64,000 bases of DNA from Novimethylophilus kurashikiensis (GCF_003112435.1 NZ_BDOQ01000018.1:115533-179532); one strand, 5' to 3'. Numbered from the stretch's first letter, positions 52,805 to 62,522 are shown. Notes: generated by a model from the sequence alone, not told the origin. Program-made: numbers and translations.

Positions 52805-53995
52805 TTGATTCCTCCCGTGACATCCTTCCTGCTGAGCCAACTGACCGATGCCCTGACCGAGCGCGAAGCGGCCGGCCTGTTGCGTCGTCGTCGCGTGCTG
52901 GAATCGCCGCAGGGGGCACGTATCCTGGTGGACGGCCGTGAAGTGGTCTCGTATTGCAGCAACGATTACCTCGGCCTCGCCAATCATCCGGCCTTGATCG
53001 AGGCCGCCAAATCTGCCGCCGACAAAGCGGGTATCGGCAGTGGGGCTTCGCATCTCATTACCGGGCATCATGCCTTGCACGACTCGCTTGAAAAGGCACT
53101 CGCCAACTTTGTCGGCTTGCCGCAGGCCTTGCTGTTCACTACCGGCTACATGGCGAATCTTGGCGCCGTGACGTCGTTGGTCGGCCGCGGCGACGAAGTG
53201 TTCGCCGATCGTCTCAACCATGCCTCGCTCAACGATGCGGTCCTGCTGTCGCGGGCCGAGATGACGCGGTTTCCGCATAACGATGTCGCAGTTTTGGAAA
53301 AACTGCTGGCGGCCTCGAAAGCCAAAAACAAACTGGTAATCGCTGATGCAGTATTCAGCATGGATGGCGATATCGCCCCGGTGCAAGCCCTGCTGGAATT
53401 GTGCGAGCGCTACGACTCTTGGCTGATGCTGGACGACGCCCACGGCTTCGGCGTGCTGGGCGACAAAGGGCAGGGCATTCTTTCCCATGCCGGTATTGCC
53501 AGCCCCCGTATTGTCTACATGGCGACGCTGGGCAAGGCGGCCGGAGTTTCCGGGGCGTTCGTGGCGGCGCAGCCGGAGGTGATCAAGACCCTCATCCAGA
53601 ATGCCCGTACCTACGTCTACACCACAGCCTCCCCGCCGATGCTGGCCGGCGCACTGTTGGCGAGCCTGGAGGTGATCGAGGCCGAAGCGTGGCGGCGTAC
53701 GCATTTGCAAACCCTGGTGCAAACGCTCAAGCGCAGCCTCGTCCTGCAACGCTGGCAGCTCGCCCCTTCCGATACGGCCATCCAGCCCCTCATCATCGGC
53801 GACAACCACGAGGCGCTGCGCGTCAGCGAGCGCTTGTTGGAACGCGGCCTGCTGGTGCCCGCCATCCGCCCACCCACCGTGCCCAAGGGCACGGCTCGTC
53901 TGCGTATTTCTCTTTCTGCCGCCCATACGGTCGAAGACGTGCAGCAGCTGGCCGCGGAAATTTCGGCGTTGGAGCGGGAGTCGGTAGGCGCATGA
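52805..53995 (+). CDS. bioF: 8-amino-7-oxononanoate synthase
   Basis: This 396-aa PLP enzyme condenses pimeloyl-ACP with alanine. It shows YCSNDYLGLANHP, GSGASHLITGHH, DDAHGFGVLG and the PLP-lysine region TLGKAAGVSGAF. The start is uncertain: TTG 52805 (AAGG 12 bases upstream) or GTG 52817. The stop overlaps bioH. Confidence 0.96.
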   Translation: MIPPVTSFLLSQLTDALTEREAAGLLRRRRVLESPQGARILVDGREVVSYCSNDYLGLANHPALIEAAKSAADKAGIGSGASHLITGHHALHDSLEKALANFVGLPQALLFTTGYMANLGAVTSLVGRGDEVFADRLNHASLNDAVLLSRAEMTRFPHNDVAVLEKLLAASKAKNKLVIADAVFSMDGDIAPVQALLELCERYDSWLMLDDAHGFGVLGDKGQGILSHAGIASPRIVYMATLGKAAGVSGAFVAAQPEVIKTLIQNARTYVYTTASPPMLAGALLASLEVIEAEAWRRTHLQTLVQTLKRSLVLQRWQLAPSDTAIQPLIIGDNHEALRVSERLLERGLLVPAIRPPTVPKGTARLRISLSAAHTVEDVQQLAAEISALERESVGA

Positions 53996-54762
53996 GCCGG
54001 CTCCATGTAGAAACTGTCGGGCAAGGTCCCGACCTCGTCCTGCTTCATGGCTGGGGCATGCACGGTGGCGTGTGGTCGCCGGTGGTACCGGAGCTAACTC
54101 AAGCTTTTCGCCTGCACATCGTCGATTTGCCGGGGTTGGGCTTGAGCGAGCCTTGCGAACCCTACACGCTGGATGCGCTGGTAGACCGTATTGCCGAAGC
54201 AGTGCCCGCAAGTGCCATCGTTTGCGGCTGGTCATTGGGCGGTTTGGTGGCGATGCAATGGGCAAAGCGCTTGCCCCAGCAGGTGCGGCAATTGGTATTG
54301 GTCGGGGCGACGCCGCGTTTTGTGAGTGGTGAGGATTGGGACAACGGCATCGAGCCCGAAGTCTTTCGCCAATTTGCTGCGCAAGTCGGTGCGGACTATC
54401 GCGGTACGCTGTCCCGCTTTCTCGCCTTGCAAGCACATGGCGGAGATGCGGCCAAGGACACGATTCGCCAATTGCGAGAACGCTTTTTCGAACGTCCGGG
54501 CGGTAGCCCGGAAACCTTGCAGGCCGGCCTCGACCTGCTGTTACAAAGCGACCTCCGTCAGGAAGTCGCGCAACTTAATACGCCGACACTGGTGCTGCAC
54601 GGCGATTACGACAAGCTGGCGCCGGTAGCCGCCGCGCAGTGGATGGCCGAACAGGGGCCGCAAGGCGTGCGCGTGGAAATCTGCAAAGGCGCTTCTCATG
54701 CGCCTTTCCTGTCGCATCCCAGCTGGTTCGTCGGCCAATTGAAGGACGGGCTCGGTGACTGA
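53992..54762 (+). CDS. bioH: Pimeloyl-ACP methyl ester esterase
   Basis: This 256-aa alpha/beta hydrolase cleaves the methyl ester after pimeloyl chain formation. The nucleophile elbow is GWSLGG, the acid is in HGDYDKLAP and the histidine in GASHAPF. The ATG at 53992 overlaps the bioF stop, although the frame is open further upstream through bioF in another phase. Confidence 0.95.
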   Translation: MSRLHVETVGQGPDLVLLHGWGMHGGVWSPVVPELTQAFRLHIVDLPGLGLSEPCEPYTLDALVDRIAEAVPASAIVCGWSLGGLVAMQWAKRLPQQVRQLVLVGATPRFVSGEDWDNGIEPEVFRQFAAQVGADYRGTLSRFLALQAHGGDAAKDTIRQLRERFFERPGGSPETLQAGLDLLLQSDLRQEVAQLNTPTLVLHGDYDKLAPVAAAQWMAEQGPQGVRVEICKGASHAPFLSHPSWFVGQLKDGLGD

Positions 54763-55624
54763 CGCATACCAGATCGATAAGCGTTACCTGCGCCGTTCGT
54801 TCAGCCGCGCGGCGCAGAGTTACGACGCTGCGGCCGTCATGCAGCGCGAAGTGTTCGAGCGCATGTTCTCGCGCCTCGATCTCGTGAAACTGTCGCCCGG
54901 AAGGGCTTTGGACGCGGGTTGCGGTACCGGCTGGGGAATCCAGCGCCTCGCTGAACGCTATCCACAATCTCAGCTCCTGGCCCTCGATATCGCGCCGCAA
55001 ATGCTGGCGATGGCGGCGAGCCGCCGTGGCTGGATGGAGCGATTGCCGTGGAAGCGGCGCCAGGGTTACATCTGCGGCGACATTGAAGCCTTGCCGCTGG
55101 CAGCGAATAGTGTCGATCTGGTCTGGTCCAATCTTGCCATCCAATGGTGCAACGATCTCGACCTGACTTTCGGCGAGTTCCATCGCGTGATGCGGCCAGA
55201 TGGCTTGCTGATGTTCAGCACCTTTGGCCCGGATACCTTGATGGAATTGCGCGCCGCCTCGGCGGGCGATGAAGAGCATCCCCACGTTAGCCGCTTCCTG
55301 GACATGCATGATATCGGCGATGCGCTGGTGCGCGCCGGATTTGCCGACCCAGTGATGGACATGGAGCGCATAACGTTGACGTACGATGATGTGAAGGCCC
55401 TCATGCGCGATCTCAAGGCCATCGGCGCGCACAATGCGACCGAAGGACGGCGCCGCGGGCTCGAGGGAAAGTCTTTCCTGCGGAAATTGGCCGAGAATTA
55501 CGAGCGTTTCCGCCTGGACGGCAAGCTGCCGGCGACGTATGAAGTGGTCTACGGACATGCCTGGAAGGCGCAATCGAAGACGAACGATGGGGGACAACCC
55601 ATCAGAATATTCCCACGCAAATGA
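54755..55624 (+). CDS. bioC: Malonyl-ACP O-methyltransferase
   Basis: This 289-aa SAM-dependent methyltransferase primes pimelate synthesis by masking malonyl-ACP. It begins at GTG 54755 inside the end of bioH, with YLRRSFSRAAQSYD, the SAM motif ALDAGCGTGWG and DLVWSNLAIQWCNDL. The stop overlaps bioD. Confidence 0.95.
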   Translation: MTDAYQIDKRYLRRSFSRAAQSYDAAAVMQREVFERMFSRLDLVKLSPGRALDAGCGTGWGIQRLAERYPQSQLLALDIAPQMLAMAASRRGWMERLPWKRRQGYICGDIEALPLAANSVDLVWSNLAIQWCNDLDLTFGEFHRVMRPDGLLMFSTFGPDTLMELRAASAGDEEHPHVSRFLDMHDIGDALVRAGFADPVMDMERITLTYDDVKALMRDLKAIGAHNATEGRRRGLEGKSFLRKLAENYERFRLDGKLPATYEVVYGHAWKAQSKTNDGGQPIRIFPRK

Positions 55625-56283
55625 AACAGGGTTTTTTCATCACCGGAACGGATACCGGCGTCGGCAAGACTTTCATGTCGTGTGCCTTGCTGCATCATTT
55701 TACGCAGCAGGGATACCGCGCTGTCGGCATGAAGCCTGTGTCTGCCGGATGCCGCGAAGTCGACGGCGCTTGGCTATCGGAGGATGTCGAGCAATTGCAG
55801 GCTGCGGGGAACGTGGGGGCGCCGCTGCAAACGGTTAATCCTTATGCCTTCGAGCCGCCGTTGGCACCACATATTGCCGCAGCCCAGGTCGGTGTCGAAA
55901 TTGCGCTTGATCCGATCCTGCAAGGCTTTAAAGCCTTGATGCAGCAAGCCGACATCGTCGTGGTCGAAGGCGTGGGCGGTTTTCGCGTACCGCTCAATGC
56001 GACGCAGGATACGGCCGATCTGGCAGTTGCGCTTGGGCTGCCCGTCATCCTGGTGGTCGGCATGCGGTTGGGTTGCTTGAACCATGCCTTGCTGACGGCG
56101 GAGGCCATTGCGGCACGAGGGCTGCAACTGGCTGGATGGATCGCCAATCAGGTCGATCCGGACATGCTGGCGTTTGAAGAAAACCTCGAAAGCTTGCAGC
56201 AGCGTTTGCCTGCGGAGTGCTTGGGTATTCACTTACATCAAGCGGTCCCGGATTGGCGCGAAGTGAACCTTAAAGTCAGATAA
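55621..56283 (+). CDS. bioD: Dethiobiotin synthetase
   Basis: This 220-aa ATP-dependent carboxylase forms the ureido ring of dethiobiotin. It has P-loop GTDTGVGKT, KPVSAGC and VVVEGVGGFRVPL. It is the last gene of the operon; bioA is not in this window. Confidence 0.97.
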   Translation: MKQGFFITGTDTGVGKTFMSCALLHHFTQQGYRAVGMKPVSAGCREVDGAWLSEDVEQLQAAGNVGAPLQTVNPYAFEPPLAPHIAAAQVGVEIALDPILQGFKALMQQADIVVVEGVGGFRVPLNATQDTADLAVALGLPVILVVGMRLGCLNHALLTAEAIAARGLQLAGWIANQVDPDMLAFEENLESLQQRLPAECLGIHLHQAVPDWREVNLKVR

Positions 56284-56359
56284 TTCCGAAGAAATTAAGC
56301 GACTGAGTTATCGGGATTTCTTGACTGGAATAGGCATTCGCTTCGATAATTTGAAAAAA

Positions 56360-56497
56360 TCAACAATCGTATTGAAAAGGGCAAACCTGTCGTAAGGCAG
56401 GGACGCAAAATTACCGGTCCGAACTTAGTGGATAGCGGGATTGCCGAGCGGAAAAGACCCCTAGCCTCGGGTCGCCTGTGTTCTTTGCCCTTCAATC
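56360..56497 (+). ncRNA. Cyclic-di-GMP-I (GEMM-I) riboswitch
   Basis: The conserved GGGCAAACC, a P2 stem closed by a GUAA tetraloop (CCTGTC-GTAA-GGCAGG) and GGGACGCAAA occur in the right order at 56379-56409. A P3 hairpin follows, then GATAGCGGGATTGCCG at 56431-56446; CAATC (56364-56368) can close P1 with GATTG (56439-56443). In the tail, 56484-56496 is complementary to 56371-56385 (13 pairs, 2-base bulge), which includes the conserved GGGCAAA. Ligand binding and tail pairing should therefore exclude each other. It controls the chemoreceptor gene starting at 56529. Confidence 0.88.
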
Positions 56498-56528
56498 GAA
56501 ACAATTAAACACGAGGAGCGGCAGCGTC

Positions 56529-57689
56529 ATGAACTCATTATTGGAATCCCTTGTACAGAACCTGAATCTGCGAAAACAGTTTCTGGTACTTTCTCTTCTT
56601 GTCACTGTCGCACTGGTAGTCAGCTATTTCGTACATGCCATCGAGGTGGTCGCCGCCTTCCTGGTGCTCAACATTGCCACGGCCATGTACCTCGGATTCC
56701 GTACGGCACGACGCGCCGAAGCAATCGTCGGTGCCTTGCAAACCATGGCAGCCGGCAATCTTTCCAAGAAATTCGGCTTAAATGGCAAGGATGACTTCGC
56801 CTGGATGGGTTACGAATACGACAGCGCCCGCAAGGGAACCGCCAAGCTGATCCAGACCGTGCGAGACACTGCCGGTGAGCTCAATACTGCCGCGACCGAG
56901 ATGAGCGGCATTTCTTCCCGTACCAAGGAAGCCATCGCCAGCCAGGGCGAGCATACCCACCAGATCGCCGACAGCATCTTGCACCTGGCCGAGCAGATCA
57001 AGGAAGTCTCCCAGCATGCCAGCCAGGTTGCTGCTTCGGCACGCGAGGCCAACACCGCAGCCGTCAACGGTAGCGAAGTGGTGGGCGATACGATCCATGC
57101 GCTGGAGCATATCTCGAGCGATGTGCAAGGTATTGCCGAATCCATTGGCGGCTTGCAGGAAGAAATCAACAAGATCAGCACGGTGATGCAAGTCATCCGC
57201 GATATTTCCGAGCAGACCAACTTGCTGGCGCTGAATGCCGCGATTGAAGCAGCGCGGGCCGGCGAGGCAGGCCGCGGATTTGCCGTGGTGGCTGACGAAG
57301 TGCGTAATCTTTCGCAGCGTACCGGCAAGTCCACCGAAGAGATCAACCAGATCATCACCAGTCTGCAAACCAAGGCGCAGCAGGTTTCGCGTACGGTGCG
57401 CGAAAAACAGACCGAAGCCGCTACTGCTGCCGGCAACGCCAAATCGGCCGATGCAGCACTGCATGGCATCCTGACATCCGTGGAAACTATCGTCGGTATG
57501 TCCGATACCATTGCGACCCTGACAGCGCAGCAGGAAAGCTCCGCAGGTGGTATCACCGAGGCTGTTACTTATATCGAAGGTCTGTCGCAGAAGAACGCGG
57601 AAGAGGCCAATGCCTTCTACGGCATGTCCAAGAGCCTGAGCGAGAAGGCAGAGAGCCTCAATACGCTGGTGTCCAAGTTCAGCGTCTAA
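56529..57689 (+). CDS. Methyl-accepting chemotaxis-type protein without periplasmic domain
   Basis: This 386-aa protein has two closely spaced membrane helices (about 17-35 and 38-55) with no sensory loop between them, a HAMP-like segment, and a long coiled-coil signalling domain whose hairpin tip is [19 protein letters not shown] with [17 protein letters not shown] lies 12 bases before the ATG. Lacking an external sensor, it probably reports an internal or membrane state (redox, energy) to a Che, pilus or exopolysaccharide pathway. It is controlled by the cyclic-di-GMP riboswitch. Confidence 0.93.
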   Translation: MNSLLESLVQNLNLRKQFLVLSLLVTVALVVSYFVHAIEVVAAFLVLNIATAMYLGFRTARRAEAIVGALQTMAAGNLSKKFGLNGKDDFAWMGYEYDSARKGTAKLIQTVRDTAGELNTAATEMSGISSRTKEAIASQGEHTHQIADSILHLAEQIKEVSQHASQVAASAREANTAAVNGSEVVGDTIHALEHISSDVQGIAESIGGLQEEINKISTVMQVIRDISEQTNLLALNAAIEAARAGEAGRGFAVVADEVRNLSQRTGKSTEEINQIITSLQTKAQQVSRTVREKQTEAATAAGNAKSADAALHGILTSVETIVGMSDTIATLTAQQESSAGGITEAVTYIEGLSQKNAEEANAFYGMSKSLSEKAESLNTLVSKFSV

Positions 57690-57702
57690 GCAGGATTACA
57701 GC

Positions 57703-57738
57703 AATAAAAAACGGCAGCCAAGGCTGCCGTTTTTTATT
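57703..57738. terminator. Bidirectional terminator between the chemoreceptor and panD
   Basis: AATAAAAAACGGCAGCC and its exact inverse GGCTGCCGTTTTTTATT form a perfect hairpin with an AA loop. Both strands have U-tracts. Confidence 0.95.
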
Positions 57739-57764
57739 GTGCTGTTTATTGTTCTTGCTAGTGC

Positions 57765-58145
57765 TTAAGCAGCTTGTACCGGAATTTCCCGGCGCTTGTC
57801 CTTGATGCGATTCATGGCGTCGACGTATACCAGGTCGGGCTTGAACTTCTCCAGTTCCAACTCGTTGTAGACGGCGTAGGTGGCGATGATGAGGATGTCG
57901 CCGGGCATGGCCTTGCGGGCGGCTGCACCGTTGACCGAGATAATGCCGGAATTGCGCTGGGCGCGAATTGCATACGTCGTAAAGCGCTCGCCGTTGTTGA
58001 CGTTGTAAATCTCGATCTGCTGGTATTCCTTGATGTCTGCGGCATCCAGCAAGTCTTCATCGATCGCGCAGGAACCCTCATAGCCGAGTTCGGAGTGCGT
58101 TACGTGCACCCGATGCAGCTTGGATTTGAGCATGGTTCTTTGCAT
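57765..58145 (-). CDS. panD: Aspartate 1-decarboxylase
   Basis: This 126-aa pyruvoyl enzyme makes beta-alanine for pantothenate. The self-cleavage site Gly-Ser is in GYEGSCAID. It has [16 protein letters not shown] and [13 protein letters not shown] strands. It is downstream of panC by 33 bases. Confidence 0.97.
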   Translation of the reverse strand: MQRTMLKSKLHRVHVTHSELGYEGSCAIDEDLLDAADIKEYQQIEIYNVNNGERFTTYAIRAQRNSGIISVNGAAARKAMPGDILIIATYAVYNELELEKFKPDLVYVDAMNRIKDKRREIPVQAA

Positions 58146-58178
58146 ATCAGCTATCCGCTTGATTCAAAAGGACGGACA

Positions 58179-59027
58179 TTATAATCGGATGCCGGGCTCG
58201 ACGCAAAACTCGACATTGTCGATGAGTCGCGTTTTTCCGAGCTTGGCTGCCGCCAGTACGACCATATTCTGATCCCCGGCCTGCGCCTTGCCTAGCGTCT
58301 CCGCACTGCGAATCTCCACGTAGTCGACGATCCAGCCCATCATGGTGAGATATTGCCGCGTCTGTTCCTCGATGGCGGAGAAATCGCGGCGGCCGTCCTG
58401 AATCGCTTTCACGACCTGCTTGAGGGCGCCGTAGAGCCGCGGTGCCTCTACGCGTTGTTCCGGCTTCAAATAGCCGTTGCGCGAGCTCATCGCCAGGCCG
58501 TCCTGTTCGCGCACTGTTTCGCCGGGAATGACGGTGATGGGTAAATCCAGCTGTTTCACCATCTCGCGCAGGATAAACAGCTGCTGGAAATCCTTCTTGC
58601 CGAATAGCGCTGTCTGCGGCTGCACGATATTGAACAGCTTGAGCACCACGGTTGTCACGCCGTCGAAATGCCCCGGGCGATGCGCACCGCACAGTTCGTT
58701 CGCAATCGGCGGCGCCTTGACAATAACAGTCTGCGTTTGCGGATAGAGGTCGGCCTCGGTCGGGGTGAATACGACGTCCACACCTGCCGCTACAAGCCTT
58801 TCGCAATCCTGCGCCAGGGTGCGGGGGTAGTTCGCCAGGTCTTCATTCGGCCCGAATTGCAGTGGGTTGACGAAAATACTGGCGACGACGCAATCGCCGC
58901 GCTCTTGCGCCTGTTTCATGAGCGAGATATGGCCTTCGTGCAAGTTGCCCATGGTGGGCACGAAGGCGATGTTGCGCTCGGCTTGCAGCCGGGCGCGCAG
59001 TTCCGGAATGCGGGCGATGATGTCCAT
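58179..59027 (-). CDS. panC: Pantothenate synthetase
   Basis: This 282-aa enzyme joins pantoate and beta-alanine with ATP. It has FVPTMGNLHEGHISLM, VSIFVNPLQFGPNEDL-type (ASIFVNPLQFGPNEDL), FGKKDFQQ and SSRNGYL. Its ATG overlaps the panB stop by one base. Confidence 0.97.
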   Translation of the reverse strand: MDIIARIPELRARLQAERNIAFVPTMGNLHEGHISLMKQAQERGDCVVASIFVNPLQFGPNEDLANYPRTLAQDCERLVAAGVDVVFTPTEADLYPQTQTVIVKAPPIANELCGAHRPGHFDGVTTVVLKLFNIVQPQTALFGKKDFQQLFILREMVKQLDLPITVIPGETVREQDGLAMSSRNGYLKPEQRVEAPRLYGALKQVVKAIQDGRRDFSAIEEQTRQYLTMMGWIVDYVEIRSAETLGKAQAGDQNMVVLAAAKLGKTRLIDNVEFCVEPGIRL

Positions 59028-59803
59028 CAGAATGAATGTGTTGCGGTAGGGAAACTGCCGTCCTTGACGGCTTGAACGTAATGGCGCAGCGCGGATTGCA
59101 CGCTATCTGCGCCATCCAGGAAATTACGCGCAAAGCGCGGCGTCTTGCCGGGATAAATGCCCAGCATGTCTTGCACCACCAGCACTTGTCCGTCGCAGTG
59201 CGGCCCGGCACCGATGCCGATGGTGGGAATGCTTAATGCCTCGGTCAACGTCTTGGCGAGCTCGGCCGGCACCATTTCCAGAACGAGCATGGAAGCGCCT
59301 GCCTGCTGCAAGGCCAGAGCGTCTTTCAACATCTGGCTTGCACTGGCTTCATCGCGACCTTGCACCTTGTAGCCGCCCAGCTCGTGCACGGATTGCGGCG
59401 TAAACCCGAGGTGGCCGCATACGGGAATGCCATTTGCCACCAGGCACTCGACTACATCGAACTTGGCCCCCTCCAGCTTCACCATATGGGCACCTGCGGC
59501 CATGAGTCGGTGGGCGTTGGGCAGTGCATGCAAAGGGTCTTGATCGCTACCGTAGGGCATGTCTGCGATGATGGGCGTGTGGTCTGCACCGTTGGCGACG
59601 CAGCGCGTGTGGTACTCCATATCCTGCATGCTGACGTCGAGCGTATCGTTGCTGCCTTGCAGCACCATGCCGAGCGAATCGCCGACCAGCAGCACATCTA
59701 CGTCTGCTTGTTCCATCAGGGTGGCAAAGCTGGCGTCGTAGCAGGTCAGCATGGCGATTTTTTCGCCGCTTGCCGTCAAGGCGTTGATTCGGGACTGTGT
59801 CAT
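59027..59803 (-). CDS. panB: 3-methyl-2-oxobutanoate hydroxymethyltransferase
   Basis: This 258-aa enzyme adds a hydroxymethyl group from methylene-THF to ketoisovalerate, giving ketopantoate. It shows ITMLTCYDASFATLM-like (IAMLTCYDASFATLM), LVGDSLGMVLQG, VKLEGA and GHLGFTPQSVHELGG. It overlaps the upstream kinase gene by 4 bases. Confidence 0.97.
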   Translation of the reverse strand: MTQSRINALTASGEKIAMLTCYDASFATLMEQADVDVLLVGDSLGMVLQGSNDTLDVSMQDMEYHTRCVANGADHTPIIADMPYGSDQDPLHALPNAHRLMAAGAHMVKLEGAKFDVVECLVANGIPVCGHLGFTPQSVHELGGYKVQGRDEASASQMLKDALALQQAGASMLVLEMVPAELAKTLTEALSIPTIGIGAGPHCDGQVLVVQDMLGIYPGKTPRFARNFLDGADSVQSALRHYVQAVKDGSFPTATHSF

Positions 59804-60447
59804 TCCAGGTTGGGGTTGAAATACTCGCGCTGCCCGCGCAGGCTGTCGATGCGTTCCAGCAGCAGGTTGAACGCATCCTCGCTGGTCGAGACGTCGAGAT
59901 GTTCGTTGTTGACGATGAGCAGCGGTGAGGCATCGTACTGGTGGAAAAACTCGCTATACGTAGCGGCGAGGCGCTCCAGATAGTCGCGGCCGATGTGCTG
60001 CTCGTAGTGGATGGCGCGTTTGTAGATGCGCTCCATCATGGTTTCCACCGGGGCTTGCAGGTATAGCACCAAGTCCGGCGTACGGGTTTGCGGCTGCAAG
60101 TGGTTGTAGATGGTGCGATACAGGTTGAATTCGGTATCGTTCAGCGTCAGGCGAGCGAATAGTGGATCTTTATCGAGGAAAAAATCGGCGATCACAGGCG
60201 TGCCGAACAGGTCGGGCTGTTCCAGCCCCTGCAATTGCTCTGCGCGTTGGAACAGGAAAAACAATTGCGTCGCCAGTGCGTGGCGCGAAGGATCTTCGTA
60301 GAACTTGGGCAGGAAGGGGTTAGCACCTGCGTTTTCCAGTAGCAGCTGGGCCGAGAAATGGTCGGCAAGTTTGCGCGCCAATGTGGTTTTGCCGCTGCCG
60401 ATGGGGCCTTCGATGACGATGTAGGGGTATTTTTGGGTAATGCTCAT
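59800..60447 (-). CDS. Deoxynucleoside kinase family protein
   Basis: This 215-aa protein of the dNK/deoxyadenosine-deoxyguanosine kinase family has P-loop IEGPIGSGKTTLA, NPFLPKFYEDP and ADFFLDKDPLFA, with the ERIYKRAIHYE lid. The ATG at 60447 overlaps folK (ATGA); an upstream in-frame start would duplicate folK DNA. Neighbouring folK-panBC suggests shared regulation, not shared chemistry. Confidence 0.92.
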   Translation of the reverse strand: MSITQKYPYIVIEGPIGSGKTTLARKLADHFSAQLLLENAGANPFLPKFYEDPSRHALATQLFFLFQRAEQLQGLEQPDLFGTPVIADFFLDKDPLFARLTLNDTEFNLYRTIYNHLQPQTRTPDLVLYLQAPVETMMERIYKRAIHYEQHIGRDYLERLAATYSEFFHQYDASPLLIVNNEHLDVSTSEDAFNLLLERIDSLRGQREYFNPNLE

Positions 60448-60932
60448 GCGGCGCTCAGTTTTTCCACGCCCTGATCGGCGCAAGCAGGCAACAAGGTAGC
60501 CATCTGGCCTTGCCCGGGGATCGCGATTTCAGGCGCGATCTCCGCAAGCGGGAACAGCACGAAGCCGCGTTCGTGCATTCTAGGGTGGGGCAGGGTCAGT
60601 TCCGGGGTTTGCATCTCGAGATCATCATAAAGCAAAAGATCGAGGTCAAGAACCCGCGGCGCATTGGGGAAAGGCCGCTCGCGACCGAAACTCGCTTCCA
60701 GCGCCAGTAACGCGCGAAGCAAGTCCAAGGCTGGTAGCTCGGTCTCGACTTCGGCTGCAGCATTGATGAAATCCGGTTGGTTGTCGTAGCCTACCGGGGC
60801 GGTTCGATACAGCGATGAAGTGCGCACGACGCGCGTTTCGGGCAAGGTATTCAAGGCTTCGAAAGCCTTTGAGACTTGAGCTGTCGGATTTTGTAGGTTG
60901 CTGCCGAGCGCGATGTAAGCACGATGAAGCAT
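60444..60932 (-). CDS. folK: HPPK, folate biosynthesis pyrophosphokinase
   Basis: This 162-aa enzyme transfers pyrophosphate to 6-hydroxymethyl-dihydropterin. It has AYIALGSNLQNP, YDNQPDFINAAAEVET and the signature RVLDLDLLLYDD, then LPHPRMHERGFVL. Confidence 0.96.
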   Translation of the reverse strand: MLHRAYIALGSNLQNPTAQVSKAFEALNTLPETRVVRTSSLYRTAPVGYDNQPDFINAAAEVETELPALDLLRALLALEASFGRERPFPNAPRVLDLDLLLYDDLEMQTPELTLPHPRMHERGFVLFPLAEIAPEIAIPGQGQMATLLPACADQGVEKLSAA

Positions 60933-61017
60933 GGTGGGCCTAACGATTTGAATCAGGTGTCAGCCAGCTGCTGACGATCAACGATGATGATACCGGACCG
61001 GGCGAACCCGGGCCGAA

Positions 61018-62376
61018 TTACTCCGCACTGGGGGCCGCTTTCGCCGAGGCCGGCTTGCGGCGGCGGCGACGCTTCTTGGGCGCCGTGTCCGGTTGCAGCA
61101 TGCGGTTGCGGGTTTCTGTATCGGCATGGGCGAACGTGTCCCACCACTCGGCGAGTTCCATCGGCATTTCGCCTGATTCGCAGCGCAGCAGCAGGAAATC
61201 GTAACCGGCGCGATAGCGCTCGTTTTCAAGCATACGGAAAGGGCGCTGGCCGGAGCGCTGCTCGAAGCGCGGTTGCAAGCCCCAGATTTCCTTCATGGTG
61301 ACCGAATAACGCTTGGGGATCGACAATTTGCCGGCCTGAATGTCAGAAACCTCGTGCATGGCAGCGTGCAGGGCGGGGATCGGCTTGTCGCCTGCAGCCT
61401 GGTATTTCTGCCACAGCGTGAGCACCTCGTGCCAAAGCAGCGTTGCGAACAGGAACGCCGGCGAGACCGGTTTGTCTTGCTGCACGCGCTCGTCGGTGTT
61501 TTGCAGCGCGCCGGTGATGAAGCGTTCGCCCATGGGTTGTTCCAGTACCACGTCGAGCAGCGGCAACAGACCGTGATGCAGGCCGTGCTTGCGTAGGGCG
61601 TTGGCACTTTCCATGGCGTGGCCGGAGAGGAAAAGCTTGAGCATTTCCTCGAACAGGCGAGAGGGCGGTACGTCGTGCAGTAGCTCGGCGAGGCGGGGGA
61701 TAGGATGCTCCGTCGCGGGATCGAGCTTCATGCCCAGCTTGGCGGAAAGACGTACTGCACGCAGCATGCGCACCGGGTCTTCACGGTAGCGGGTTTCCGG
61801 GTCGCCGATGATGCGCAGCACACGCGCCTGGATATCGGGCACGCCGTCGTGGTAATCGAACACTTCTTCGGTGGTCGGGTCGTAGTACAGCGCGTTGATG
61901 GTGAAGTCGCGCCGCTCGGCGTCTTCCTGCTGGGTACCGAACACGTTGTCGCGCAGGATGCGGCCGCTTTCTGCGACTTGTGCATCGACCTCGCCATCTT
62001 CACCTCCGCCCAGGTGGCTGCCACGGAAGGTTGTCACCTCAATGGTCTCGTTGCCGAACATGACGTGCACGATGCGGAATCGGCGCCCGATGATGCGCGA
62101 GCGGCGGAACAGCTGGCGTACCTGTTCCGGCGTAGCGTCGGTAGCGACGTCGAAATCCTTGGGCGTTTTTCCAAGCATGAGGTCGCGCACGGCGCCGCCC
62201 ACCACGAACGCTGAATAGCCGGCCTTCTGCAAGCCTTCTACCGTCTTAAGCGCTGCGGTGCTGAGTTTGTGCTTGTCGATGCCGTGGGTGCGGCGATGAA
62301 ATTTCTGAACGGTGGCAGGGGTGCCCGATTTTTTGTGTTTGGGCTTGAATACGCGTTGCAGAAGTTTACGAATCAT
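61018..62376 (-). CDS. pcnB: Poly(A) polymerase I
   Basis: This 452-aa nucleotidyltransferase of the class II CCA-adding/PAP type has catalytic GGAVRDLMLGKTPKDFDVATDA, RRFRIVHVMFG, and TFRGSHLGG. Both ends are basic, including a KKRRRRRK tail that probably binds RNA. PcnB polyadenylates RNA for decay. The basic tail and position beside folK mark it as PcnB rather than Cca. Confidence 0.95.
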   Translation of the reverse strand: MIRKLLQRVFKPKHKKSGTPATVQKFHRRTHGIDKHKLSTAALKTVEGLQKAGYSAFVVGGAVRDLMLGKTPKDFDVATDATPEQVRQLFRRSRIIGRRFRIVHVMFGNETIEVTTFRGSHLGGGEDGEVDAQVAESGRILRDNVFGTQQEDAERRDFTINALYYDPTTEEVFDYHDGVPDIQARVLRIIGDPETRYREDPVRMLRAVRLSAKLGMKLDPATEHPIPRLAELLHDVPPSRLFEEMLKLFLSGHAMESANALRKHGLHHGLLPLLDVVLEQPMGERFITGALQNTDERVQQDKPVSPAFLFATLLWHEVLTLWQKYQAAGDKPIPALHAAMHEVSDIQAGKLSIPKRYSVTMKEIWGLQPRFEQRSGQRPFRMLENERYRAGYDFLLLRCESGEMPMELAEWWDTFAHADTETRNRMLQPDTAPKKRRRRRKPASAKAAPSAE

Positions 62377-62522
62377 TGAAGATATTGCGGATTTAGAGGT
62401 GGTAAGTTGGCGAATTATAACGCAAAGTCGGCGTTCGACAGTGCTAAGGAATAAAGTGTGTGCATATTATTTACAATGCATATAAAATCAATAATTGAGA
62501 CTTCTATATCCGGGAATGACGA

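Noticed and set aside
53401..53991. An in-frame N-terminal extension of bioH of 197 codons
   Set aside because: The extension overlaps bioF in another phase. The ATG at 53992 gives the normal BioH length and the usual stop-start overlap.
52700..54436. A 578-codon minus-strand frame opposite bioF and bioH
   Set aside because: It is antisense to two enzymes with intact active sites; its composition (Arg/His/Gln-rich) is typical of shadow frames.
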